A stretch of DNA of 64,000 bases from Trogon surrucura (taxonomy: Eukaryota; Chordata; Aves; Trogoniformes; Trogonidae). The notes beneath the pieces are model-generated. The model saw only the letters and a list, made by a program, of their open reading frames with translations. It was not told the DNA's origin and did no database searches. Made by a program: the position numbers and the translations under genes. Below, one piece after another: positions 1 to 12,050 of this stretch (positions are counted from its first letter, which is position 1; each line of letters opens with the position of its first letter). The stretch lies in contig CM036617.1 of NCBI GenBank assembly GCA_020746105.1, positions 158,356,912 through 158,420,911 on the forward strand, written 5' to 3'.

Positions 1-2062
1 CTAGCCCATGGTATTTTGGAACAAACCATTCATTCTAATGATATCCCAGCAGATTCTTCAAGGATTGCAAGCTCAACACATAATTGTTGGACTTCAAGTT
101 CAGGGGATGAGTCTGAATTCAAGACCTTTTTACTCTGTTCCACTTCTAATTCATTAACTTCTGTTCAACATGACTTCTTATAGTAGTCAATAGACAGCAA
201 TTACACTGGCTAATTTATTCTTCTATTTTCCCTCTTTTACTATCATTATTTTAAATCTCTGAAACAAGATTTCTATTACTCTGCCTGAAAACCCCTATGG
301 CATCTTGCACCACTGGGCTCTGCAGGGCCATGTTGTTTCTTACTGGTTTCAGAGTGGGACTGTAAGTTTTGTCTCAAGTATTATACTGGTTTCAAGCAGA
401 GATTGCTTTTGTGAGAAGGCTTTTGGGGAGGTGGGAAAGCACCAGTGTTTGCAGACTATGGTAGAACAGATTTTTAGCATTACACCTGCATGCTCCTCAC
501 CAAAAGGAAAGGATGGGTGTATACTTGCAAGAGAGGGAGCAAAGAAAGAAAACCTGTCACCATTGCAAATGAGTGGGTTTTTTGTTTGTTTTTTTTTTCT
601 TTTTTTTTTGTTTTCCTGTATTTGATGCAGAAAAATGTATATTTTTCAGGCAGAAAGTAGCTTCTCTTTTTCTTTCTTCTCAAGGGGAGACATGAATGAA
701 TCCCCAGGACTGCTACTCCTTTAACAACGTAGATTGTTGATACAGGCCTCAGGGAGTCAGATGTACATTACTTTAAAGCCAGCTGTCTATATCTTTATAT
801 TGTGAGACAATGACCTTCACTATGTGGGAGAATGAACTACTAGAGAATACAAACATAAGCAAAGGGAAACAGGAAATTGCAAGTGGTGGGAAACTTTTAA
901 AAACGTACCCAAAAGGATTTAATACATGGGACTGTATAAATAAAGTTTTAATATGTGAGTCCATATACCCCTATACAAGTCTTAATGGGATATGTCTTCC
1001 TTGGAGAAAAAAACCCTGCAGGTCTAGGGTGATTGCTTTATTGGTAAATTGCTTCATATCTAATGTTTCTAGTAGTCTGGAGTCCACAGTAAAATATCAT
1101 TTTAATAATCAGAGAACTACTTTCCTTGCAAAAAGAGGCCAGCTTAGAGCTTAAACATTCTGTGGAGACAATTAGCCACATAATTGCCTAACCCTATTCT
1201 CTCTAAGAAAAAGGATTTAATTGGCTCAAACCCATGCAAGTTTTGAATCTTATTCTTCTAATTTCACTATTATTGAATTTGCCTTTATATCATGTACTTG
1301 CAGAGGAAAATCATAAAGCAAGGTACAAATCACTGTGATACCAGAAAGCTTGGGGACTTGTAAGAACTCGCTGCAAGGAAGACATGCAACCCTGATGTGA
1401 GCTCCTTGCGTTCAAAACATTTGGCTACAAGTTGCCCAGAGCCAGCAGTATGAAGGAATATCAGACCTTTTCTTTTGTGACATTTGAGCCAGAGATGGAC
1501 TGGGAACACCTGTGATGTGCTGAAGCTGTCTGAGCAGAGTACTGGAGTTAGGGAGATTAAGACCATAACCACAATTTGCCCAGTGGCTTTAATATTACTG
1601 AGGCTGTTTGTTTTTTGGGGACAGAATAAGGAAATCAACAAAGCGGGTTTTATTTTCCCTTTCACTCTCCCCCTCCAAACTTTGCCCCTAGCCCTTCAGT
1701 GCTTTGTCTAACCACTTTTCTCTAGTGACTCCCTCCTCATGGCTCAGAGACGATTAAGCCTCATGTGCTGTTTCATGAAGCTACAGTAATTCTTTAGCAT
1801 AGAAAGTGTTCAACTCCAGTTAGGAGACCTGTCCTTGCAGTGGAGGGACCCCATCCTACAGCTGTCAATAACTGTTCTCACGCCACCCATGAGCCTCTCC
1901 TTTTGTGTGGGTAGTGCACAGAAATGTATGCATGCAATACATATCAAATATTATCTGGCCAAAGTGCTGTTTTCAGCATGGACTGGAAGCTGCAAGGAAG
2001 ATGCTAGATGGAAACCTTCGTTCAAGCTCATCATGCAGTTTTTGGGGGGCAATTTTTTTTAC
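1..2062 (-). other. AKR1D1: AKR1D1 intron 3, proximal part
   Basis: This is the downstream side of exon 3 in the direction of the gene. It begins with the weak GTAAAA donor followed by a run of A. No exon 4 (78 bp in this family) could be recognised on the minus strand here. A T-rich stretch lies near 575-612. Open frames are short and unrecognised. No repeat family was identified. Confidence 0.85.
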
Positions 2063-2179
2063 CTTGAAAGCCATTGGCAGCTCAATAATGTAGAGGTCAA
2101 CATAGTCCAGCTGCAGGATCTTCAGGGTTTTCTCCAGTGTAGGACGCACCAGCTCTGGAGGGTGGCAGGTATTCCACAA
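2063..2179 (-). CDS. AKR1D1: AKR1D1 coding exon 3 (residues 88-126)
   Basis: This exon encodes 39 residues (117 bp, phase 0 at both ends) of delta4-3-oxosteroid 5-beta-reductase. The enzyme is a cytosolic NADPH-dependent member of the aldo-keto reductase family that reduces the C4-C5 double bond of steroid hormones and bile-acid intermediates. The translation starts [20 protein letters not shown] and continues [19 protein letters not shown], a typical AKR1 exon 3. Glu120 lies in the YIIE segment; it replaces the catalytic histidine of other AKRs and is the signature of 5-beta-reductases. Trp89 of the steroid pocket is present. The acceptor is a pyrimidine tract ending CCTCCTCAG, and the donor is AAG|GTAAAA, weak at +5. 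Exon 4, expected to start PGD, was not found in the 2 kb further downstream in the gene (1-2062), so it must lie outside the window. Confidence 0.96.
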
Positions 2180-5100
2180 CTGAGGAGGCAAGCACAGGGT
2201 CTTATTTTGGGTGCCGTGAGGAACAGTGAGCATCCTCCAGCTGATGCCTCACCTTATGGGCAGTGTAAAGACATTGTGGTCTACATCACTGTGAGACAAA
2301 GGTGAGGGGCCTGATCCTGTCCTCTGCCAGAGGCAGATGTAAAGATTAAGGCAGGAATCCTTGCCCAAGACTGTCTCAGTGTTGACCCAGTAAAGCTTTT
2401 GCCTCTTCATTTATTGCAAGACAGGTTCTCCTGAGTGTATTGCAAACTGTTGCTCAATGAACTCAGGCAGATTCCTTTTGTTTTCTGAACCTTCCAAGCA
2501 TGTGCTTTCACTGGAAAACTTTGTTCCCACAAGAAATCTGTGGTCAGTTTTATGCCTGAAGGCAGAAGCTCAGACCACGTGAGTTGGCCATCGAACAGCC
2601 AAGCACCCAGCACAAAGAGAATCTTTTGGTTTTCTTCTGTGGTCATGGAGCCTGAGTGACTTCCTGACCCAGGGAAGTTTTAGTTTACCCCTTCATCCTC
2701 ACTGAAAGATGTATTGTTGTTTAGTTACTGTAATGCAGGTGTGACTTGTTAAAGCACAGCCTTTTCAACCTCTTTAATCACAACTGCTTCCTTGCAGGGT
2801 TATGCCCTGAGGTTGCCATGGAGTGTGCTTAGTTGATTAGCTTAGGGTACTATCTCTAACTGAACTCTGCTGATGCAAATCTCTTGCAAGAATAAAACCA
2901 TAACATGGTAATTAGTAACCAAGACCTCTTTGTAAACTGATTGCTGCAGTTAAAAATGACAAAATACAGAATTAGCACACAATAGATTTCAAATGCCATT
3001 TGTTTGCACACAATAAGCTAGGCTGCTTTATTTTCATTTTGAGTGCACAAAACTGATGTGTGGGTCATGCTGAGGTTTTGTGCACCTTTATTGGCTGGAA
3101 AAAACTGCAGTTTGTTAGTATGGTCGTTTTCTAGCCAGTTCTGCCACCAAAGCTGACATGAAACTGCATGCCAAGGTATAGAATGTATTCGTTCTTGAGA
3201 CACAAAACACTTGAATTGACATTTTCAGGGGAAGATAATGATTATAGGTGTCAAAGAACATATCCTGGGAAACTTTAAAAGTATTTTAAATGTTTGGGTT
3301 TTTAAACCAAATTATTGTTTTCTTGGGGAATAACTATCTGCTCAGCAATGCCAGCAGAAGCAAGGACACATTATCTTGAAGTTCAGCTGTGTTGAGAGCA
3401 GCGTATCTGACCCTGCCCTAAGCTGACAAAGCAAAAGAGGATTTGGCACCTGGAAATTGATACTAGGTCTTCCCTAGCTGTATGTTTCAAGGCATGAAGA
3501 GTTTTCGATAGCTAGGTGGTGGTTACATAGGCTGAAGTGTACTACAGCAAAGGCACCAAGGATCTGCTTTCAGAGTTTTCAGCTGTTCCACTGGATTTCC
3601 TGAAAGCCTTCGATCTGCATGTTTTTTAAGCATATCACACGTAAAATGAGATATTGTTTTGGGATTAAATATAGGTAAGGAAATAAGTCTGTATACCCTT
3701 CACATTTAGTTTGATTACTGTGTTCTACAAATTAAGTAATCCAAGGTGTGTTGGTAGTTTAGAAGCAGTTTTTTTCTGAGCACCCTTTCTAGCACAGCAC
3801 TACTGAGCTCATCATTTGCCAGTGAATATACTTCCCCTTAAAAGCTGCAGAGGTTATAAAGAAACTGCCTTTAGAAGTAGTAAACATTTGCACTATGTTA
3901 ATAAACAGATGCCATGGAAACATAAGAGTTTCATAACTTTTCATGATTTGTACAAGTTATTGTATTATCTACCTAAGTAGAACCCATGTAGATGTTTGAG
4001 CAGCCAAAGCTGCCAGCTGGCTTTGGCATTTCAGGACACCGCTTTTCCTGGAAATGTTACTTCTAGTTTAATGAAAGAAATATCCTGGGATGAAAGAGGA
4101 GACCAGAAAGGTCTTGCTGTATAAGCCAAGTGAGATGTTGGCAGTTGATACAAAACCTCTAAAATTTCTGGATGCTGAGCTGCCTTGCCTGATCAGCCAG
4201 CCAGGAGCCAGAGCCAAGTGCAAGTGCTGATGATTTAAACTGGCAGATGCAGCCCAGTTGCACCAAGTCACTATTCCAGTAACAGTGTCACTCAGCGGGG
4301 CTGTTCTTGTCAGTCTCTGCTTATGGACTGGCTTTCAGTTTGCATCATTTTTGCTCAAGGAAAGATCTGCACAAGGGGCTTGAGTCTGCAAGGGGTCTTG
4401 GGAATTTCTAGTACTTGTGGTGTCATTAAGGCTGAAAACAAAACCAACTTTTGATGTGCAGGCTGCTTTCAAGAATGGTGTACTGCATCTGCCATGCATC
4501 CCAGAAGATGCCACAGTTCATATCAGTAGGTTACCTGTCAGTGGCTGATGTATCTACTGGTGGGTTGATATTTGCCTGTAGTTCATAGGATGCATAAGCT
4601 TGTGAGGCAAGGGACATCCAGTCCCACTCCTGTGAAGTTCAGAGCTGCTGTGAAGATGCTCAGCAAAACATGTGAAAATCCTGGATTTATGACTGGATTG
4701 AATTGGTTGCAGGATATTTTCCACTTCTGCCTTTGAACTCTTTAAAGACTACAGAGATGCTCTAATGAACTATCACCCTGAACACCTGAGGTTTGTCAAG
4801 CACAGACTACACAACGAAGATAAATCCACATGTGTCCCATCTCACAGTCACAAGACAGGCTGAAAACACATGCATTGGCTCTGGTGGTACTGTGTGCTGC
4901 AGCCCTGTGACTTGCGGGATCTGCAGTTTAGGGAACAATTGAACTTACTGTTAAGAAATCCAATGTTGTTTCACAGATGGCTCAATGTTTAAGCAGTTAT
5001 GAACTCGGAAAATCACCTAGTGATTAGATCAGACAACTGAATATAGAAAGGCTCAATAAAGAAAGGGAGTTTGGAAATTTTATCCAGAGATGCATTTTCA

Positions 5101-6578
5101 CAGAACCTAAAGGTTTTATATAAGAAAACAAACTGCAGGGGAAGCAGTTGGGGAAGCTAAAAGACTCAAAATTGTTGGGACATCTTGTTCTAACCTTTTG
5201 GAACAACTTTGTATTTTTCATTTGAAATATTACTGGTAATTTGCAGTAATGAAACTATAAAACAGATGAAACAAAGTATTTTGACTGATCTAAATCAACA
5301 TATTTGGTGTATGAGAGACTGAGAGACTATCCTGACAGAGGTGGAAAATTTGAAGATGTGAAGCTGTTCTCAGGATCATAAGGTTGTTACCGCGAGAACC
5401 AAGCAGTGAATTTGGAATAGAGCTGCATGCTTTAGAGACTGGAAATTGCTGTACTTAGAAACTGGTCTATAGCTGCTGAAAATCCACTCAGTCTGCAAGC
5501 TACACAATCTGAAGCTTCGTTTCCTGGACCATAGAGCTTAAATAAATTGCTCAGAGTAAAATGGGCCTTTTATCCCATGGGATCTTTCACTCTAGGAACT
5601 GTGGTGTTTATTTCCAAGGCCGTTAAGTAACTCTTGTGGATTACGTCTTATCTGGGAAAGGAGAAAGGGAAAATATTAGGCTGATATGTTCAAAAACACA
5701 CTTCAGGAGGGGGAACTTGAGGCCATGAACTCCATTAGAACTGGACAGGCACCATGAACTTTCTGGGGCCAATCTCAACTTTATGAGATATGAGAGCTCT
5801 CTCTGTTATACCTGGGATATAGTCATAGATGCAATGGCTTTTGTTGGACATGTGATCAGACAAGGGATTTCATTCTTTGGGAGAGAATCAACTTTTACCG
5901 CTAAGACTTCAAAACATTAACTAGCTCATGTGTTGCTCCAGCCTTGCTGCTCTAGAGTAGAAGTGTGATGACATTTTCTCTCCAAGTTGATTCATCATCC
6001 TAGAGCGTTTTAATGACAGGTGATACAGTAACTAAGGGTGTAACTTGATGAGTAATATTCTGGCAGTAGTACCAACGTAAGCATTTGCTATTCTCTCATA
6101 CACAGACACCTGCATGCATGTGCTTGCTCCCACCCCTTTCCTTGTGCAATCTCATGGCAAACCTGTACAGGGAATTGCTCTAACAGAAAGCAACTCATTT
6201 GCAGGATCGTTGTCCAGATCGGTGTGTGACTATACAAATGTCTGTGCCAGCACAACACGTGGGACCATAACAGCTTAGACAGCACCACTGAACGTTGCGA
6301 TGGTCTGAACTTGCAGGTTCCTACAGCAGTAGGCAGAATGCATGTTGCGTGGCTCCCATTGCTAATAGAGCTTTTAACTGAGGACAACAGTGATTCTTGT
6401 GCTTAACAGCAGATCTTAGTGCTCGTAAAGCTCTGCGGCATTATGGTAGTTCTAGAAAAGAAAAATAAAGATGTTTGATCTGGAAATGTGCCAGATACGC
6501 TGACCACCAGCATTCTTAGGAAAGCCTATTCATATAAATCCTGGATTCAGTGTAAATAATCTGAGCACATCTTCTCAC
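2180..6578 (-). other. AKR1D1: AKR1D1 intron 2
   Basis: This 4.4-kb intron between exons 3 and 2 is of ordinary, slightly AT-rich composition. No mobile element, RNA gene or convincing open frame was recognised in it. It is bounded by GTGAGA at the exon 2 side and CCTCCTCAG at the exon 3 side. Confidence 0.85.
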
Positions 6579-6746
6579 CTTGCCACAGTAAAAAATGTCT
6601 TCTCGCTTGATCTTTCCTTCAGCAATCTTCTCCCGGATGGCTTGTCCCACTTCATGCTCATTGAAGTAGACAAAGGCACCGTCGATATGGCGGTAACCAG
6701 TATCGATGGCAATCTTAACTGACTCCAGACAGGAACCTTTGGGAGT
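6579..6746 (-). CDS. AKR1D1: AKR1D1 coding exon 2 (residues 32-87)
   Basis: This exon encodes 56 residues (168 bp, the usual AKR1 exon 2 length, phase 0 at both ends), from [20 protein letters not shown] to [13 protein letters not shown]. It forms the second beta-alpha unit of the TIM barrel and carries three of the four catalytic residues: Asp53 (RHIDGA), Tyr58 (FVYFNE, the general acid) and Lys87 (the last codon, in FYCGK). The acceptor follows a long pyrimidine stretch ending CCCCTTAG, and the donor is AAG|GTGAGA. The reading frame is open throughout. The Asp53, Tyr58 and Lys87 numbering is exact when the exon is joined to the 31 codons of exon 1, which supports both the start codon and the splice calls. 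Confidence 0.97.
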
Positions 6747-7200
6747 CTAAGGGGAGAAGAAAAAGAATAAACACAGTTTCAGCCTTCTGCTGATCTCATC
6801 TCTCCTGCAATGCTATAGAGTCCCTGAGATGTGCACAAGGTTTGTGCTGGAGTTCATCCAGTCTAACCACCTCTTACCTCCACCAATACCTGTGTTTCCA
6901 TTTCTCAATCAAAAAGTGCTGTGCACTTTTCTTCAAAACTGACACAAATGTGGAATTGAACTTGGAAAAAAAAAATCAAAGCAAAAAAAAAATCTCTGTG
7001 TCTCTAAGAGAGAGTACCAAAGTGCTCAGAAGCAGAATTGAATGTATTTGATATAGAAATTATTTCAGAATTTCTTATTGGGAGATCAAGGGCTTTCCTA
7101 CAACAGCTGTTTGATAAAATCCCTTATTCAAGTGGAAGAGGGCTTTTTGGTTGAGCAGAGCTGGTCAATCACCTGTCTGATCAGAGGTTGGTTGAATATT

Positions 7201-7787
7201 CTATGGCCCAGCAGCAGCAGGTCAAGGGAGGTGATTCTCCGCCTCTACTCCACACTTGTGAGACCCCACCTGGAGTACTGCGTCCTGTTCTGGAGCCCAC
7301 AGCACAAGATGTGGACGTGCTGTAACATATCCAGAGGAGGGCCATGAGGATGATCAGAGGGCTGGAGCACCTCTCCTATGAAGACAGACTGAGAGAGTTG
7401 GGGCTGTTCAGTCTGCAGAAAAGAAGGCTCCAAGGAGACCTTATTGTGGCCTTCCAGTACCTCAAGGGGGCCTACAAGAAAGCTGGTGAGGGGCTTTTTA
7501 GGATGTCGGGTAGTGGTAGGACTAGGGGCAATGGATTAAATCTAGAGATGGGTCGGTTCAGATTGGATGTGAGGAAGAAGTTCTTCACCATGAGGGTGGT
7601 GAGACACTGGAACAGGTTGCCCAGAGAGATGGTGGAAGCCCCATCCCTGGAAGTTTTTAAGGCCAGGCTGGATGGGGCTCTGAGCAACCTGATTTAGTGG
7701 GGGATGTCCCTGCCCATGGCGGGGGGGTTGGAACTAGATGATCTTTAAAGTCCCTTCCAACCCTGACAATTCTATGATTCTATGATT
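7201..7787 (+). mobile_element. CR1 LINE, 5'-truncated 3' end
   Basis: This is the 3' end of a CR1 non-LTR retrotransposon. It retains the C-terminal part of ORF2 (reverse transcriptase protein), with [14 protein letters not shown] near 7263-7305 and then GLEHLSYEDRLRELGLFSLQ onward, ending at a stop at 7695-7697. One frame change lies near 7320-7345, between the two segments. The 3' UTR reads through the GGTTGGAACTAGATGATCTT motif and ends in copies of the ATTCTATG-type octamer at about 7769-7787. It lies in AKR1D1 intron 1, antisense to the gene. The long open remnant (117 codons from 7344) suggests it is not among the oldest copies. The exact 5' truncation point is approximate. Confidence 0.93.
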
Positions 7788-9754
7788 TGATTTCTTACTT
7801 CTCAAATCAACTTACCATTGGTGGTATCACAAGCTGAAGTGTGGTACCTCAGAAATGTCTACTGTTATTTCCAGTTTCAGGCAGTTGCTTTACCATGTGG
7901 CTTAGAACCAGTAGATGCTTTAGTGTGCATTTATATAGATCTGACTGCTTCAGTTTAAGATGAGCCCAAGAAAACTCTTAAGTCCAAGCACATTTTTCTA
8001 CTGTGCTGCACTTGTGTTTACTCATCTTTGCTGAAATTCAGAGTAAGCTTGGGTTTTTTTCATATTTTCCATGTGGCAAGCAAAATACACATTGGCCAAA
8101 CCAAGCAAAAAGAGCATAAAACCAGTCACTGAAATCATTTGACTGATCATTGCAATAATACTGAAAATATCTTATTGTTGCTATGCTTTGTATAATGAGA
8201 GGGCAACTCTAAGTGGTGGTGGTCAAGGGTTCTCAGAAACAAGTGGTAATGCTGTTCTCCCACCCTTTTCACAGGCATTGCTCTGCTGTGACAGGGACAT
8301 CAGTTTTCCTTTAAGTGAATCAGAAATAGGGTGAGTCAACCTGGTCTGCTGCACTGCTCTCTGCCAGCAGCAAATGCCAAGAGGTGAATTTTGCTACGTC
8401 CAAGTGAAAGGCCATGAGCACACTGCTTCTCCTATGAAGAAAACAGATGCCAGAGACATCTGGAAATGAGACAGGGTATGAAGAGAGGATGTAAAAATCG
8501 TTGGTTTTGCTGATCACAAAGGAAGACAAGATGATGCTGGCAAAAGGCCCTGTTGGGAAGGATGACTTCACCAGAGCAATCGGTCTCCCTCCTCTCCCTC
8601 CAAGCTGCCCTTTTATAGCAGCCACTGTCTTGCTTGATCAGGGATTTGCCATCAAATAAGCAACTGCTCTTTCGCCACCTTCTGAACTAAGTGTGAAACT
8701 CATAGCTGCCACAGGCTGCTGCAGTGACTAAGGACCCTGGTCTGCCTTTCCATGTTCATGGAAGAAAGATCTATGAAGGATTGCTGAAGGCATATAGGGG
8801 TCAACCTCTGTTCGTTAGTCCCAGAGCTGCAGGCTGGTGGCAGATTATTTTGAGGTAATGGGACTGTATACTTGCCCACTTGCTCTGCTCTGCAATGTCC
8901 CGCCTGGGCTGGCTGCTATTGGACATGACTGGACCAGCTTCTGTTCAGGCTCATAGGGGGACTTTCTGCTCCAGCATGCACTGCCTAAAGGTTACTTAAA
9001 ATGCAAAGCTGCTCACGCTTGCCCTTATTTATTACAGACATGAGTGAGGGCCGAGAGGCAAAACAGCACAGTTTGGCACGGTGAAGTACTTACAGCAGTG
9101 ACGGTGCAATATTGTCTGCTTAATTGAGAGAGACAATGAAACACTTGTTTGAACGCTTTGCTGCTTTCATTGTGGGAGCCTCCCAAAGGCATGCTCGGCC
9201 CCTGCCAGGGCTCTTTCCTGGTTGTTAGTAGGATGTAATGAAGACCAGGGCAGCTAAAAGCCTCTTTAGGCGCAGTCAATGGCTAGTTTTCACTTGGGGC
9301 ACGTCGGGCAGTTTTACAGAAGCGCAAGGCATGAAGCAGTGACAACCTCCAACATGTTCACTGCTTTGTCCTTGTCTGAACCTGCAAGGAAGTATTTGAA
9401 GAAGGCAGCAGGCAAAAAGCTCTGACACGAGTACTACAAGCCTGCAGTTAGTGAGGACGGTAACCTCAGACCTCTGTCTCGGCAATGAGCAGCACGAGGC
9501 TGTGGCTGCAGTTGCAAAGCTCAGGCTGACCAACTCAAAGCAACAGGGCTCAGCCTAAAGGTTTTGCAAGCTCAAGTCTAAGCGATGACCAGTTGTTCAA
9601 AAAAGAAATAAATGTCTTAAAGTGCAAGCAGTGTTTTCTCTGTGAAACCCTATTTTTCAAACAGTGTGACTTTAAGATTGCTTCTGGCTATTTGACTTCT
9701 GCCATTCAAGTGTATGAAGCAGATCATATACAGTGACACATTACCTTAATACAG

Positions 9755-9875
9755 ATTTTTTTTAAAAAGGTTCTGGTTTGTTAAATTTTTTTTTGTTGGT
9801 TGGTTTGTTGGAATTTTTTTAATTGGCTTTTTTTTTTTTTTGATTTGGTTTGGTTTTGGTTTAAAAACTTTTTAC
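9755..9875. repeat. T-rich low-complexity tract with TTTGG and TTGG motifs
   Basis: The plus strand holds long T runs separated by single or double G, including a run of about 17 T near 9825-9841 and repeated GGTTTGG-like units up to about 9862. It is strongly strand-asymmetric. It lies in intron 1, where the transcript would be A-rich with spaced C. No coding or element identity is visible. Confidence 0.7.
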
Positions 9876-12029
9876 CTTTTGTTTAAGAGCTTGAAAATGT
9901 GGTATGGACCTGATCCTAGGAATTCCTCTCTCTTTGCCTCTCAAGAGTTTCCATGTACAGGGCTCCCAGTTGTTTCCTGAAGCTGTAAACTAAACACCAC
10001 TGAGCAAGGAAATGTTGGTTATTGAGTTGCATCTTTACTCAAACATCAAGGCCAGTTTGGTCAGAAATAAAGGCAGAAGGAATAAGTTAAGAAAGATAGA
10101 ATCTCACATATAGGGGAAGGGCATAGCTACAGACTTGAGAGGGAGGTGAAATAGAGGAAAATGAGAAAGCTTGCAGTTACTGTACTTGCCTTTGGCTGAA
10201 TCAGTTAACTTATGTTAGAGCTGAACTATCCGTTTCTTAATCTTTTGCATTGGACTTACACACCTGTGTACAAATAATCTTGTGAAAGACTTCTCCATCT
10301 CAAGGAGTAATCCTATTCTTCAGTGGCTTCAGGAGGTGGGTTTTTTTTGGATTAGGCCTTGATTACCAATGTCCAGAGATGGGTTTACATTAAATATAAA
10401 TGTTTTCATTGCATTAGTTCACTTCATCTGATGTGGTATATTAATTCTGACAGATTCTCGTCTAAGGGTCTTCATACGAAAATACAAGGCAACCTAGGGA
10501 ACAGTTTTTGGAAAATCCTGCCTCTATTGAACCGTCCCAGCTGAAAGCCTGGGACATCTGTGATTCTGGAAACTTTATACCGTATGTTTATCTTCATTCT
10601 AATGGCGAAACTATCATTTCTAGCATTTCACGTACTTAATCCTTCCAAATCCTGCAGTAATGGACTGTGGTAAACTGTGCTGATGAGTTGCACAGGCTAG
10701 CCGTGTTGTAGTCTTGCCACATTTTAGAAATGTTGCCTTAAGTGTCGTATCTTATTCCATTGTTTCCTGATAAACCATATTAAAGCTGGATGACTCAGGT
10801 CACCGCTGCTCACCCATCTTTTCCATCAGAGAAGGCACAAGCTTGGGTCTTTCCACTCTACCCTGCTGTCTAGCCTGAGGTGTTTGACTCTCTTTTGTCT
10901 TTCGTTGGAATAAAGTCTTCAGCTGGTAGTGACCAGATCAGAGATTTCTTACTGAACAACAACTTTTACTTAGGTGAAGATAGGAGTTTGTGATGTGACT
11001 GCTCTTACATCTTGTTGTCTTGTATAAGGGTCAGCACTTCAATCACAGCACCTGATGGAGCAGTGCCTCCCAGCCTGCCTCTGGCCATGGAGCAGCCACC
11101 TCTACCAGGAAAACCAGACCTCAGCCTCCTTAATCCACGTTACACTCACTAGTATACGCTATCTAAAATGTGTTTGTCTGTGCTGTCTGATCACTTCAGG
11201 CAGACCTTTCTTCGTGCACTATTCCTAACTAAGTAGGGCTCAGCTTTAGAGCAGCACAAATGCCTGATGAGGTCCTGAAATATCTCTGCGCTGTAAACCT
11301 TTGTGCTTTGTCAGTAGTAATTCCGGATGCTTTGGCCTTAAAACAAATCTTTGCTTCTTTATTACTTTTTACTTAAGTGTAGATAAGAGGTATGTTTATT
11401 CCTTAGCTGTAATTAATGTTTCAGCTTCTAATCAGTGTGCCCTGCAATTATGCTACTTTGATCAAGGACTGTTGTTTTAGGACTAGAATTTTATAACCAC
11501 TTGTACACTCTAAGTCAGATTTTTATCTTCAGTGCTCTTACAGTCAGTCATTAATTTGTGCCAAATACATGGTTTATGACACAAGAAAAACTGCTTCGTT
11601 AACTAGAATCACTCGCTCAGTCACTAATAACTCTTTCAATAGGTTAAGATCATAGAGTTTAAGGAAACAACACACACAGTTATTCTCTCTATAGATCAAT
11701 AGCTTGTAAACCTGCTGATTTACCACCATGCATAACAGATTAAACCAGCATTCGTTTCCCTCAGGCTTCAGGGTAAATAAATCTGGCAGAGGGGCAGGAG
11801 GAGCAGACTCAGATTTGCACCTTCACCGAAAGAAAGGAAGCAGCAACTTGGTCCCTTCTCCAGAAAGGAAGTAGCCAACTGGCCAGTTACCACATTTTAT
11901 GAGTCTGAAAATGCAAAGTGCTTCATCATCTTCCTGTCTGAAAGGGTCTGCTCTCTTTTCTCCTCTGAGACCATGAACTTGTTTATTTCCTAATGTTAAT
12001 TCCAGAGACCTTCCATCACATTGCGTTCT

Positions 12030-12050
12030 CATAGAATCATAGAATTTTGT
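12030..12050 (-). mobile_element. Possible minimal CR1 3' tail
   Basis: Two adjacent copies of CATAGAAT occur here, the reverse complement of the CR1 terminal octamer ATTCTATG. The following bases do not match the CR1 body. It may be an extremely 5'-truncated copy or a chance match. Confidence 0.35.

Noticed and set aside
1-2062. AKR1D1 exon 4
   Set aside because: I looked for the reverse complement of the expected PGD...YPRDENGKW segment and found nothing similar. The exon must lie outside the window.
1973-2233. 86-codon minus frame taken as a single gene
   Set aside because: Only residues encoded at 2063-2179 match AKR1D1. Both ends run into intron beyond clear splice sites, and the ATG at the start is intronic.
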